Below are positions 40,571 through 53,896 of a DNA stretch of 64,000 bases, one piece after another. The translations under genes were made by a program, and so were the position numbers. The notes under the pieces were generated by a model. That model saw only the letters and a list, made by a program, of their open reading frames with translations. It was not told where the DNA came from and did not search any database. Within the stretch, counting starts at the first letter, position 1. Each line of letters opens with the position of its first letter. The DNA is taken from positions 1 to 64,000 of the forward strand of contig JAPWGK010000006.1 in NCBI GenBank assembly GCA_029641185.1, written 5' to 3'. The DNA comes from Pseudofabraea citricarpa. Taxonomy: Eukaryota; Ascomycota; Leotiomycetes; Helotiales; Dermateaceae.

Positions 40571-43500
40571 CTAGATATTCTTATTCTTTTTTTATTTCTT
40601 AGTAAATAAGTATTAATTTAACTTCTTATTTCTTATAACTATTAATATTATAAGGTTTTAGATTTATAATAATATTATTTTAACTATTATATAATTCTAA
40701 TAATAAAATATAAAATATATTATATATTTATAATCTTTTTAATAGCTTTAATTAATAAGCTTATATATATATATTAATTACTTCTAGGATTTTAAATAAT
40801 CTTTAGTACTTATTAGTAAGTTTCTTATTAGGCCTTAGTTATTAGATATTTTTTATTAATAATATTATTTATTACCTAATAGTAAATTTTATAGGTTTAT
40901 ATCTTTAGTTATAATATTTCTTTTATCTTAATATTATAACTTTAAGTTAGGTTTTAAGCTTATTTTATTCGGTCTTAATTTTCTTAATTCTTCTTTTTAT
41001 AATATATATTATCTTCTTATTTATAATAATATTTCTAATATTTATTTCTAGTATTAATTCGAATTTATATAAAGCTTAAAAAAGAGATAATCTTATACTC
41101 TTATATTTTATATTATTATAAGTATATTTAATAAAAGTAAGTTTTAAAGCTTAGTTAATTTATCTAAAGTTATAATAAATATATAAGTATTATTTTAATA
41201 TTTAATTTTACCTTTTTATTTAATTATTAATTTATAAGTAAAAAGTAATACTAAGTTAATATTAAACTTATAAGTAGAATATAATAGTACCCTAGAATTT
41301 ACTAGTAAATTATAGGTTATAATCGAAGATTATACTTTTAGGAGTCCTAAAATTCTTTTAGATTTAAAAAATAAAAATTTCTATTAGTTTAAGTATATTA
41401 ATCTTTTTTATAATAAGAATATATTAGATTATCTTTAAGAATCTATTAATAACTACTAGTATTAAGTTATATATATATCCTTATTATTTATTAGATAATA
41501 GCCTAGTAATAAAGTTTATTATAATCTCTTATTATAATTTAATTAAGATTAAAAGTAATATAAGCTTATTATATAAGTAATATTATCTCGATTTTATTTA
41601 TTAGTATATCTTATAAGTTTATACGTAGTTTTTTATATTATATTATAAGTTTTATTAGAAGTATAACTTATATATTAGCTTTAATATTCTTTTAAACCTA
41701 AAATATCTAGTATATAAGTTATTATAATATATTATAAGAATTTTAGCTTAAATAATAACTTTTATTAGTATATAAATATATTAATTATAATAAAGTAATC
41801 TCTTAAGATTTATCTCTTATTTAGCTTTTTTTACCCTAGTATTAGCTCTCTTAGATAATAATTTAAAACGTTTCTTAGTAATAAAAGAATTAACTTTTTA
41901 TAATTAAAAAAGAATATCTTATATTATTTTTATTAATAAATTATATATTATTTCGAAATAAAATATCTTATTAGTAACCGCTTATAATATATATTATTTA
42001 TAACTAATAATACTAGTAATAAGCTTAAGACGCTTTATAATAATATTTTTATTATAATTTTATATTAACTCTCTTATTAGAGAATTAGAATTATCTTTTA
42101 GCTCTAATATCTTATTAGTTTTAGGTTACCTAAGCTCTAAGTTTTCTTATTAATACTAGAGATTTCTTATAATTACTCTAATAATACCTTAGGTTATATA
42201 TTATAACTTTATATATAAGAATAATAATATTTTTACTTTTTATTTTATTTTTTTAACTATTAACTTATAATTAAACTTTTATAATAAGTTATCTACTAGA
42301 TTAATTTTACTTAGCTTATATTCTAGTATAAAATCGTATTAAGTTAATTTTTTAACCTAGTAATTTTATTATTTATTTAATATTCTCTTAGTTATAAAGT
42401 ATTTAAGATTATTATAATTAGTTTATATTATTATTATCTTAGGAGTATTATAAAGATAATAACTTTATTACTTAAACCCTAAAACTATTACTAATAACTT
42501 AGTATTATAAGTTTTATAATTAGATTTAGCTAAAGAGAACTTATAAGAATAAAAAGTAATTAGGTATTATTTTTTATTATAAAATAATTATATTAATATA
42601 TTAGTAGTAATTATTTCTAATATATTAGTTTTTATTTTAATTAGTAAAATAAGATTAAAATACCTTAATATTAGGGTTACTAGGAATTTAGCTTTAAGAG
42701 TTTTAAAAGCTTAGTATACCTAAATTATTATTTTAAAAGGCCCTATTAACTTTTTTAGGAGATTAAATAACTCCTAGGCTACTCTTAAATATATTATAAT
42801 AAAATACTAATAGAAATTAGTAAACCCTAAAAATACTTATATATTCTTAATATTATAAGAAATAGATTATTTTTTAATTACTCTAATATACTTTAGATTT
42901 ATAATAATTTTATAAGTATTTATAATATAACCTAGGAATTTTATACTATTAATATTAAATTTATATTTTTTAAGGTTAATATAAAGTTAATAGATTTATA
43001 AATAATCTAGGATCTCTTTTATTATAGATTCGTATTAATTTAGGTTTTCTAAAAAGATTAGAATATTATTAAGATAAATTATATATATTATATTAATTAG
43101 CCCTAAGAGAGCTTAGTTAATATATACCTAGAATATAATAAATACGTTTAATAATCTAAATAATATAATCGTATATTCGAAATACTTATATTAGGTTTAA
43201 AAGACTATTTTCTACTTATCTCTAGATCGTATCTAGATCTAGTAGTATATATTTTTTAGATTAAGTTTTATAAATAACTTCGTATAATATAACTTATTAA
43301 GGGTCTTCCTAATTAGTAGTAAGAAAGTACGATTTTTAATAGTTATCTAATTTAGCTTTCTATAATTTATATAAAGTTAAAGTTTTTTATTCTTTTTAGG
43401 AATAAATATAATTAAAGCTTTTATTAGATTAATTAAACGCTAAATCTAGCCTTAGGTTATAATAATATTAAGATACTCTTATAATATTATAAGTTTTAGT

Positions 43501-45604
43501 TCTAAAAGTATATAAATAAGCTCTTATAATAGCTTTTTATCTTTTATTAGATCGATCTTATATTTTATAAAATAATATTATAGGAATATAAAGATAATTA
43601 TATTATTAAAAATATTATTATATTTATTATAAGCTAGGAGTATTATAGGTAATTACACTTATATAAGCGCCTTAATCCTCTTATAATAAAGCGCTAATAT
43701 TATTATAAGATAACTTATAAGTACCTCTTATTATAAGAATTTAATAAATTTTAAGATAATAATAATCTAAATAATACCTAGCTTTTAGTATAATTAGGTT
43801 CCCTTAGCTTAGTTAATTCGTAGGTTTATTATAACTAACTATAAATATCCTAGAATAATATTAACTTTAGAAAGGTTAAAGTTATAAGCTATAAAATATT
43901 ACTAGTATATAATTATATTATCTTTACTATTAGTAATATTAATATTAATCTTATAATTATTATAAGTCTAAATTTCCTAATTATTAATAATAATTAACTT
44001 TTTATTTTTGTTATTTATTAGTATTTATTTATATTTAGTAGCGAGGCTTTATTATATATAATTCGCCTTAGTCCTACTATTAATAAGAGCTTATTTCGTC
44101 CTTTAGTTTTTATTAGTATTAGTAATCTAGATAAGAATAATTAGTCTTTAGTATATTAGATATTATATTAAGCTTATATAAAATAATATTATATTACTCC
44201 TAAGGCTTAATCTTTTCCTTAGCCCGATCGTTTTAGGTAATTAGGTTAAGTATAACTTTCTTAATTATACTTATAATATCTTATTATTAAGTTTCTCTTT
44301 AGCTTTATATAAGCCTAGGCTAAATATTCGACCTTATTATAATTCTAATAGATTCTTAAGTTAATACTAGTAATAAGCGTATTATTTATCTTATAAGTAA
44401 GTATTACTCTCTTATTATTATTATTATATTAGTTATTTTACCTTATATAATTTTAGTTAATTTAATTCTTATATAAGTTCTTACTAAAGTAATTATAATT
44501 AAATAATTTATTATTAAATTACCCTAAAGAAAGTTTTTAGGTATTCTTAATCTAGGTTATTAATTATATAAGTCTAATATAAGTTTAAGGTATTTTATTA
44601 TATATAATTATACTTATTTTAAGTTCTAATATTAACTTATTATAAAATATATCCTTTTTATTATAATTATTAGTAATAACTAATTCTAGTTTTAAATTAT
44701 TAAGGTAACTAGTAAATTTATTAATAGATTACTTAGATTTCTACTAGGCTTACTTATATTTATTAGTAGTATTAAAAGTATAATTACTCTTATCTTATAT
44801 AAAGTCGAATATTTATTCCTTAAAGCTTTCTTAATCGAGCGTCTTAATACTTATATATTAATCGAGTTATTTTTATTTTATTATTAAGGCTTTTATAAAT
44901 ACTATTATATAATAACTAATTCGTATTATATTATTAATAAATCAGTTACTATTATTAATCCTAAACTAAAGTTTTATAATACTTATAAAAGATTATATTT
45001 CCTAAAAGCTTTTACTTTTATAAGTAGAAAAATCCTAAAGCTTAATTAATAGTTTCTTATTACGCTTTTATAAGTATTTTTTCTCCTCCTTCTTATTAAT
45101 ATTATTAAATACTCTTTTATAAGTATTATTATTCTAGGGCTAAATAAATACTAGTATCTCTCTTATTAGGAGACTTTTTCTCTTATTTATATTACTAAGT
45201 AATCTCTTAAGCTTAATATCTAAGTATTATTATTCTTCTTTTAAATATTATAATTCTTTTATTCTTCTTTTTATAGCTTCCTTTTTTGCTTTAATTATAA
45301 TAAGGACCTTATACTTCCGTTTTATATTTACCTTAGTAATATTAATTTATTATATTAATTTTATAATCTTTTTATTTTTATTATTATTAGTAGATAAAAC
45401 TAAGGTAAAGTTATTATTACTTTAGTTTTATTCTCTTTCCTTCTTATTACTTAGGTTAATTAATTAAGAGCGAGTAATAGCTTAAGATTAGGTAACTAAG
45501 CTATTAACTTTATTTTAAGATATTATTTTAATTTCGAATTAATTTTATATTAAGTTCGTATAATTATAATAGGTTACTTTTCTAAGAGATAAAGAAATAA
45601 AAAA
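40571..45604 (-). mobile_element. Chimeric Gypsy internal region (E1/E2 recombinant)
   Basis: Bases 40571-42465 match 45835-47729 (E1) almost perfectly, while 42477-45604 match 37213-40340 (E2). The switch falls in an 11-bp stretch common to both parents. It holds another copy of the Gypsy RT (box at about 43049-43080) and RNase H remnants, with stops throughout. Confidence 0.88.
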
Positions 45605-45786
45605 TATAAGGGTAATTATAAGTAGAATATTATAATATTATAATATAATTTATCTCTAAGAAAGAAAGAGGAATCTACTCTTAAAATATATATATAAGCC
45701 GGATACGGCCCGATTATTAGGTAATATTATAATAATAACACGTACGCTAGTTAACTAATTAGTTAGGTACTAGAACCGCTATTATA
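45605..45786 (-). repeat. Gypsy LTR, duplicated copy
   Basis: It lies 5,264 bp from 40341-40522 and I see essentially no difference between the two. It is followed by AATCC and the 38-bp Copia LTR tail (45792-45829). Confidence 0.92.
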
Positions 45787-45834
45787 AATCCCTTATATAA
45801 TAAATTATCTGATCCTAGATTTTATAATATTAAA

Positions 45835-48800
45835 CTAGATATTCTTATTCTTTTTTTATTTCTTAGTAAATAAGTATTAATTTAACTTCTTATTTCTTAT
45901 AACTATTAATATTATAAGGTTTTAGATTTATAATAATATTATTTTAACTATTATATAATTCTAATAATAAAATATAAAATATATTATATATTTATAATCT
46001 TTTTAATAGCTTTAATTAATAAGCTTATATATATATATTAATTACTTCTAGGATTTTAAATAATCTTTAGTACTTATTAGTAAGTTTCTTATTAGGCCTT
46101 AGTTATTAGATATTTTTTATTAATAATATTATTTATTACCTAATAGTAAATTTTATAGGTTTATATCTTTAGTTATAATATTTCTTTTATCTTAATATTA
46201 TAACTTTAAGTTAGGTTTTAAGCTTATTTTATTCGGTCTTAATTTTCTTAATTCTTCTTTTTATAATATATATTATCTTCTTATTTATAATAATATTTCT
46301 AATATTTATTTCTAGTATTAATTCGAATTTATATAAAGCTTAAAAAAGAGATAATCTTATACTCTTATATTTTATATTATTATAAGTATATTTAATAAAA
46401 GTAAGTTTTAAAGCTTAGTTAATTTATCTAAAGTTATAATAAATATATAAGTATTATTTTAATATTTAATTTTACCTTTTTATTTAATTATTAATTTATA
46501 AGTAAAAAGTAATACTAAGTTAATATTAAACTTATAAGTAGAATATAATAGTACCCTAGAATTTACTAGTAAATTATAGGTTATAATCGAAGATTATACT
46601 TTTAGGAGTCCTAAAATTCTTTTAGATTTAAAAAATAAAAATTTCTATTAGTTTAAGTATATTAATCTTTTTTATAATAAGAATATATTAGATTATCTTT
46701 AAGAATCTATTAATAACTACTAGTATTAAGTTATATATATATCCTTATTATTTATTAGATAATAGCCTAGTAATAAAGTTTATTATAATCTCTTATTATA
46801 ATTTAATTAAGATTAAAAGTAATATAAGCTTATTATATAAGTAATATTATCTCGATTTTATTTATTAGTATATCTTATAAGTTTATATATAGTTTTTTAT
46901 ATTATATTATAAGTTTTATTAGAAGTATAACTTATATATTAGCTTTAATATTCTTTTAAACCTAAAATATCTAGTATATAAGTTATTATAATATATTATA
47001 AGAATTTTAGCTTAAATAATAACTTTTATTAGTATATAAATATATTAATTATAATAAAGTAATCTCTTAAGATTTATCTCTTATTTAGCTTTTTTTACCC
47101 TAGTATTAGCTCTCTTAGATAATAATTTAAAACGTTTCTTAGTAATAAAAGAATTAACTTTTTATAATTAAAAAAGAATATCTTATATTATTTTTATTAA
47201 TAAATTATATATTATTTCGAAATAAAATATCTTATTAGTAACCGCTTATAATATATATTATTTATAACTAATAATACTAGTAATAAGCTTAAGACGCTTT
47301 ATAATAATATTTTTATTATAATTTTATATTAACTCTCTTATTAGAGAATTAGAATTATCTTTTAGCTCTAATATCTTATTAGTTTTAGGTTACCTAAGCT
47401 CTAAGTTTTCTTATTAATACTAGAGATTTCTTATAATTACTCTAATAATACCTTAGGTTATATATTATAACTTTATATATAAGAATAATAATATTTTTAC
47501 TTTTTATTTTATTTTTTTAACTATTAACTTATAATTAAACTTTTATAATAAGTTATCTACTAGATTAATTTTACTTAGCTTATATTCTAGTATAAAATCG
47601 TATTAAGTTAATTTTTTAACCTAGTAACTTTATTATTTATTTAATATTCTCTTAGTTATAAAGTATTTAAGATTATTATAATTAGTTCGTATTATTATTA
47701 TCTTAGGAGTATTATAAAGATAATAACTTTATTACTTAAAACCTAAAATTATAACTAGTAACTTAATATTATAGGTTTTATAATTAGATTTAGCTAAAAA
47801 AAAACTTATAAGAATAAAAAGTAATTAGATATTATTTTTTATTATAAAATAATTATATTAATATACTAGTAATAATTATTCCTAATATATTAGTTTTTAT
47901 TTTAATTAATAAAATAGAATTAAAATACCTTAGTATTAGAGTTACTAAGAATTTAGCTTTAAGAATTTTAAAAGCCTAGTATACTTAAATTATTATTTTA
48001 AAAGGTTTTATTAACTTTTTTAGAAGGTTAAATAACTCTTAGGCTACTCTTAAATATATTATAATAAAATACTAATAGAAATTAGTAAACCCTAAAAATA
48101 CTTATATATTCTTAATATTATAAGAAGTAAGTTATTCTTTAATTACTTTAATATACTCTAGATTTATAATAATTTTATAAGTATTTATAATATAATCTAG
48201 GAATTTTATATTATTAGTATTAAATTTATATTTTTTAAGGTTAATATAAAATTAATAAGTTTATAAGTAATCTAGGATTTTTTTTATTATAAATTCGTAT
48301 TAATTTAGGTCTTCTAAAAATATTAGGATATTATTAAGATAAATTATATATATTATATTAATTAGTTCTAAGAGAATTTAATTAATATATATCTAGAATA
48401 TAATAGATACGTTTAATAATTTAAATAATATAATCGTATATTTAAAATACTTATATTAGGTTTAAAAGATTATTTTTTATTTATCTCTAGATTATATTTA
48501 GATCTAATAATATATATCTTTTAGATTAAGTTTTATAAATAACTTTATATAATATAACCTATTAAAAGTTTCTTTAATTAATAATAAGAAAGTATAATTT
48601 TTAATAATTATTTAATTTAGCCTTTTATAATTTATATAAAATTAAAGTTTTTTATTCTTTTTAGGAATAAATATAATTAAAGCTTTTACTAGGCTAATCG
48701 AGCGCTAAATCTAACCTTAGATTATAATAATATTAAGATACTCTTATAATACCTTAAGTTTTAGTTCTAAAAGTATATAAATAAGCTCTTATAATAACTT

Positions 48801-51051
48801 TTTATCTTTTATTAGGTTAATCTTATATTTTATAAGATAATATTATAAGAGTATAAAAGTAGTTATATTATTAAAAATATTATTATATTTATTATAAGCT
48901 AGGAGTATTATAAGTAGTTACGCTTATATAAGCGCCTTAATCCTCTTATAATAAAGCGCTAATATTATTATAAGATAACTTATAAGTATTTCTTATTATA
49001 AGAATTTAATAAATTTTAAGGTAATAATAATTTAAATAATACCTAGCTTTTAATATAATTAGGTTCTCTTAGCCTAGTTAATTTATAGGTTTATTATAAC
49101 TAATTATAAATATCCTAGAATAATATTAACTTTAGAAAAATTAAAATTATAAGCTATAAAGTATTACTAGTATATAATTATATTATTTTTATTATTAGTA
49201 ATACTAATATTAATCTTATAGTTATTATAAGTCTAAATTTCTTAACTATTAATAATAGCTAGCTTCTTATTTTTATTATTTATTAGTATTTATTTATACT
49301 TAGTAATAAGATTTTATTATATATAATTCGCCTTAGCCTTATTATTAATAAAAGCTTATTTTATCTTTTAGTTTTTATTAATATTAGTAATCTAGATAAA
49401 AATAATTAGTTTTTAGTATATTAGATATTATATTAAGCTTATATAAAGTAATATTATATTACTTTTAGGGTTTAATCTTTTTCTTAGCTTAATCGTTTTA
49501 GGTAATTAGGTTAAATATAATCTTCCTAATTATACTTATAATATCTTATTATTAAATTTCTTTTTAGCTTTATATAAGCTTAAGCTAAATATTCGATCTT
49601 ATTATAATTCTAGTAAATTCTTAAGTTAATACTAATAATAAATATATTATTTATCTTATAAGTAAATATTATCCTCTTATTATTATTATTATATTAGTTA
49701 CTTTATCTTATATAATTTTAGTTAAGTCGATTCTTATATAAGTTTCTATTAAAGTAATTATAACTAAGTGATTTATTATTAGATTACCCTAAAGAAAGTT
49801 TTTAGGTATTCTTAATTTAGATTATTAATTATATAAGTTTAATATAAGTTTAAGGTATTTTATTATATATAATTATATTTATTTTAAGTTTTAATATTAA
49901 CTTATTATAAAGTATATTCTTTTTATTATAATTATTAGTAATAATTAATTTTAATTTTAAATTATTAAGATAACTAGTAAATTTATTAATAAATTACTTA
50001 GATTTCTACTAGGCTCGCTTATATTTATTAGTAGCGTTAAAAGTATAATTACTTTTATCTTATATAAAATCAAATATTTATTCCTTAAAGCTTTTTTAAT
50101 TAAGCGTCTTAATACTTATATATTAATCGAGTTATTTTTATTTTATTACTAGAGCTTTTATAAATATTATTATATAATAACTAATTCGTATTATATTATT
50201 AATAAATCGGTTATTATTATTAATCTTAAATCGAAGTTTTATAATACTTATAAAAGATTATATTTCCTAAAGACTCTTACTTTTATAAGTAAAAAGATCT
50301 TAAAGTTTAATTAATAGTTTTTTATTATACTTTTATAAGTATTTCTTTTTCTTCTTTTTATTAATATTATTAAGTATTCTTTTATAAGTATTATTATTCT
50401 AGGGCCGAATAAATACTAGTATCTTTCTTATTAAGAGACTTTTTCTCTTATTTATATTACTAAGTAATCTCTTAAGCTTAGTATCTAAGTATTATTACTT
50501 TTCTTTTAAATATTATAATTCTTTTATTTTCTTTTTTATAGCTTCTTTTTTTACTTTAATTATAATAAAAGTCTTATACTTTTATTTTATATTCGCCTTA
50601 GTAATATTAATTTATTATATTAATTTTATAATTTTTTTATCTTTATTATTACTAGTAAATAAGACTAAGGTAAGATTATTATTATTTTAGTTTCGTTTTC
50701 TTTCCTTCTTATTACTTAGGTTAATTAATTAAAAGCAGGTAATAACTTAAGATTAAGTAACTAAGTTATTAATTTTATTTTAAGATATTATTTTAGTTTC
50801 GAATTAATTTTATATTAAGTTTATATAATTATAATAAATTATTCTTCTAAGAGATAAAAAGATAAAAAATATAAGGGTAATTATAAGTAGAATATTATAA
50901 TATTATAATATAATTTATCTCTAAGAAAAAAAGAGGAATTTACTCTTAAAATATATATATAAGCTGAACGTAACCCGATTATTAGATAATATTATAATAA
51001 TAATATATACGCTAGTTAACTAATTAGTTAGGTACTAGAACTATTATTATA
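45835..51051 (-). mobile_element. Gypsy E1, right (5') part
   Basis: It continues the element that starts at 25048. It ends with the LTR at 50870-51051, then AGAGA (51052-51056), matching the target duplication at 25043-25047. The RT box is at about 48313-48345. Bases beyond about 47741 differ from the E2-type sequence at many transition sites, as expected for an older element exposed longer to RIP. Confidence 0.88.
50870..51051 (-). repeat. Gypsy 5' LTR, E1
   Basis: It is 182 bp, the same length as its partner at 25048-25229. It is followed by the target duplication AGAGA and then the remainder of the Copia copy 2 LTR. Confidence 0.92.
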
Positions 51052-51056
51052 AGAGA

Positions 51057-51174
51057 AATAAAAAATTATAAGAAAAAGCGTATTTATATAAGAATAATAC
51101 TTATTACTAAGTAAATTATCTTAGTTATTTTAATCTCTTATATAATAAATTACTTAATCCTAGATTTTATAATA
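51057..51174 (-). repeat. Copia 5' LTR fragment, copy 2 (right piece, 118 bp)
   Basis: It completes the LTR interrupted at 25047 (79 + 118 = 197 bp). It is followed by TAAAA (51175-51179), the target duplication that also precedes 17495, and so closes the nest. Confidence 0.9.
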
Positions 51175-51179
51175 TAAAA

Positions 51180-53338
51180 TAAATATTTAGCTTTTACTTT
51201 TATTTATTCTTCTAAAGAAAAAATACTTTTACTTCTTATATATATAACTTCCTTTTATATTAATAAGATAGTCTAGGTATTTCTTATAAAAATATCTTAT
51301 CTTTAAATAATAAAAGTAATTCTTATATAATCTAAGTATAATACCTATTATATATACTCTTATAATAAGTATATTTTCTAATAATAATTTTTCTTAAGGT
51401 AATATATTTATATTAATATAACTAATACTTTTAATAAGATAAATACTAGGTAGATTTCTTTTATTAGATAAATTAAATTATTATTTATTTAGCTCTCTTA
51501 TATTTATTATTATACGTATTAATAATACTAGAGCCTTAAAGATATTTATTAAATCTTCTAAGGCTTTTATTATTAGTATATTATATATTATTATTACTAG
51601 TATACTTATTTATACTTTTATATATTATACTAAGATTATATAACCTAGTTAATTTATTAGCTTACTTAGTTTTATTTACCTCTATAAATCCTCTAAGAAC
51701 TCTTAAATTATTTTATTTAATATATAAATCTTTATAGTTATTTTTACTATTAAATTAAACTTTATTATTATAAGTTTATTAATTTTTATTTTATTTTTCT
51801 TAATTATTTTCCCTCTTATATCCTCTAGAAGTTTATTTAAGAATTAAATATCTTATATATATTTTTTAAGTTATTTCTTATTAATAAGTATTATAAAAAT
51901 TATTATATATTATTAGATATATTATTATATATTATCTTCTTTTATTCTTTTCTTACTTTTAAGTATTTCTAAGAAAAACCTTAAGTTTATTTATTAGTAT
52001 ATATCTTAAGCCTTAAACTTCTTAAGTAATATATCTTTTAAAGCCTTTTAGTCTTCTTTTACTTACTTAGATATTATCTTTATATATTATTTTATTATTA
52101 TCGTATAATAATAAGATAATCTCTTAATTTTTTATAAGTCCTAGAACCTAGTATTATTATATTAGTTATTATATCTTTCTAAGAACTTTATAATATTTAT
52201 ACTCTTAAAATATAAAATCCCTAATATACCTAGAATTAATATTAATACTAAATAATTAAATATAAGTTTAATTATCCTAATAATTAGGTTTCTTAGAATA
52301 ATATTATTATCTCTAGTATTTAATATTCTTAATCCTCTTATTATTAACTTTACTTATATAACTTTTTTAATTAATATTTTTTTAAAAGATATATAACTTA
52401 TTAGTAAAATAAGATTAAATTAAATAATTTATAAAGATATATATATTATTATAAGGAATAATAAGTACGTCTCTTATATTATTCTTTTAAATTACTTTTA
52501 TAACTTTCTTTTAATTACTTATTTATTTATCTTAATTATCTTTTTATCTCTAGTAATAGAAAATTCTTTCTTTTATATATATTTCTTAACTTACTTTTTA
52601 CTTATATTTATCTTTCCTAATATTATATTATTTTACTATTATAATATCTTATATTATTATAATATAACCTAACTCTTATTCTCTTACTTATATACTTACG
52701 TAAAACTATAATAATTCTTTATAATATTTATCGCGTTTTTTTAATAATTTATATACTTATATAAATAATTATAATAGTTTATCTCTCTTATAATATAATT
52801 ATTATTTAACTTAGGGAAGTTATATTATTAATCGTATTCTTTATATAAGTTATTAATATAATAGAGTATAATATATACTATTAAGTATATAATAAATAAA
52901 TAACTAAAAGGGAATAATAAGAGTAATATAATAAAGAAAGAGTATAATATTATTTAAAAGACTACGAATAACTATAAAAATATAAAGCCCTTAGCTTAAA
53001 ATAACTAAAACCCGAATATAAATCTATAAAAAGTTTTACTTTATTATAATATAATATTAGATAAAATAAAGTTAAGTTATTTTCTAAGTAACTTTAATAT
53101 TATAATATATATTATATATAAGTAACACGTGCTTCGAAATATAATTACTCTAGAGACTAATAATACTTTTATTAACTTAACTAAATAAGTTAATTCTTTA
53201 ATTTTATTACTTATATAATTAATATATTAGTAGCTTTTCTTTTATAATCCTTATAATTAAATAATTATCTTATAACTATTATAATATATTATTATAATAA
53301 ATAGAATTATATTAATTATATAATAACTAAGAATACTA
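51180..53338. other. RIP-mutated AT-rich sequence outside the nest
   Basis: This is the continuation of whatever Copia copy 2 inserted into at 17494. On the minus strand there are long Lys/Asn/Leu-rich stretches (about 51600-52150) that could descend from a retroelement gag of family D, but I cannot name a motif. No LTR, tRNA or open frame is recognised. Confidence 0.45.
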
Positions 53339-53530
<192 letters not shown>

Positions 53531-53750
53531 TTTTCTTAATTATTTATTATATAATAATATATAAAATAAAAAGTTATTAAATTATAATTTTAAATAATTT
53601 TAATACCCTAAAAATAAGAATTAAAGGTTATTATCTAAAAATTATATTTAAGAAAATAATTATAAGTATAATATATATATAAGCTCTTTATATCGCCCGA
53701 CTACTAGAAAAGGTAACGATTAATTCGACCCGGCTTGAAAGACAGGATTC
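53531..53750. other. Edge of AT-rich block
   Basis: Composition changes over a few tens of bases near 53690-53750. TATATATATAAGC followed by ATCGCCCGA resembles the middle of the 182-bp Gypsy LTR (ATATATATATAAGCC, then ACGGCCCGA), so a decayed LTR relative may mark the edge. The first normal-looking sequence is near GACCCGGCTTGAAAGACAGG. Confidence 0.5.
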
Positions 53751-53896
53751 TCATTTTATAGATTATCGACTTCTTAAATCCACGTCCTTTTCCTCACCTG
53801 CAGCCGAAGTCGGCCTTCCCTTCTCTTGCTGATCCTCCTCAATCACCAAACCATATACCTCGCAGCTCTCTTCGAGCAGGTCCAGCTTCATTCATC
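53751..53896 (+). promoter_or_regulatory. Short upstream region of the deaminase gene
   Basis: Only about 150 bp of normal-composition DNA separate the AT-rich block from the start codon. It has CT-rich stretches (TCCTTTTCCTCACC, CTTCCCTTCTCTTGC) typical of fungal promoters and leaders, and no clear TATA box. The core promoter must lie here or within the RIP-affected edge. Confidence 0.5.

Larger units (their letters stand above)
37213..47740. repeat. 5,264-bp tandem duplication from unequal exchange
   Basis: Unit 1 (37213-42476) and unit 2 (42477-47740) match over their whole length at a constant offset of 5,264 bp. Each runs from inside one Gypsy, through an LTR and a 38-bp Copia LTR tail, into the next Gypsy. 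The middle Gypsy is a chimera. Up to 42465 it carries E1-specific bases (as at 47729), and from 42477 it carries E2-specific bases (as at 37213). The differences I found between units are all C/T or G/A. Confidence 0.9.
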
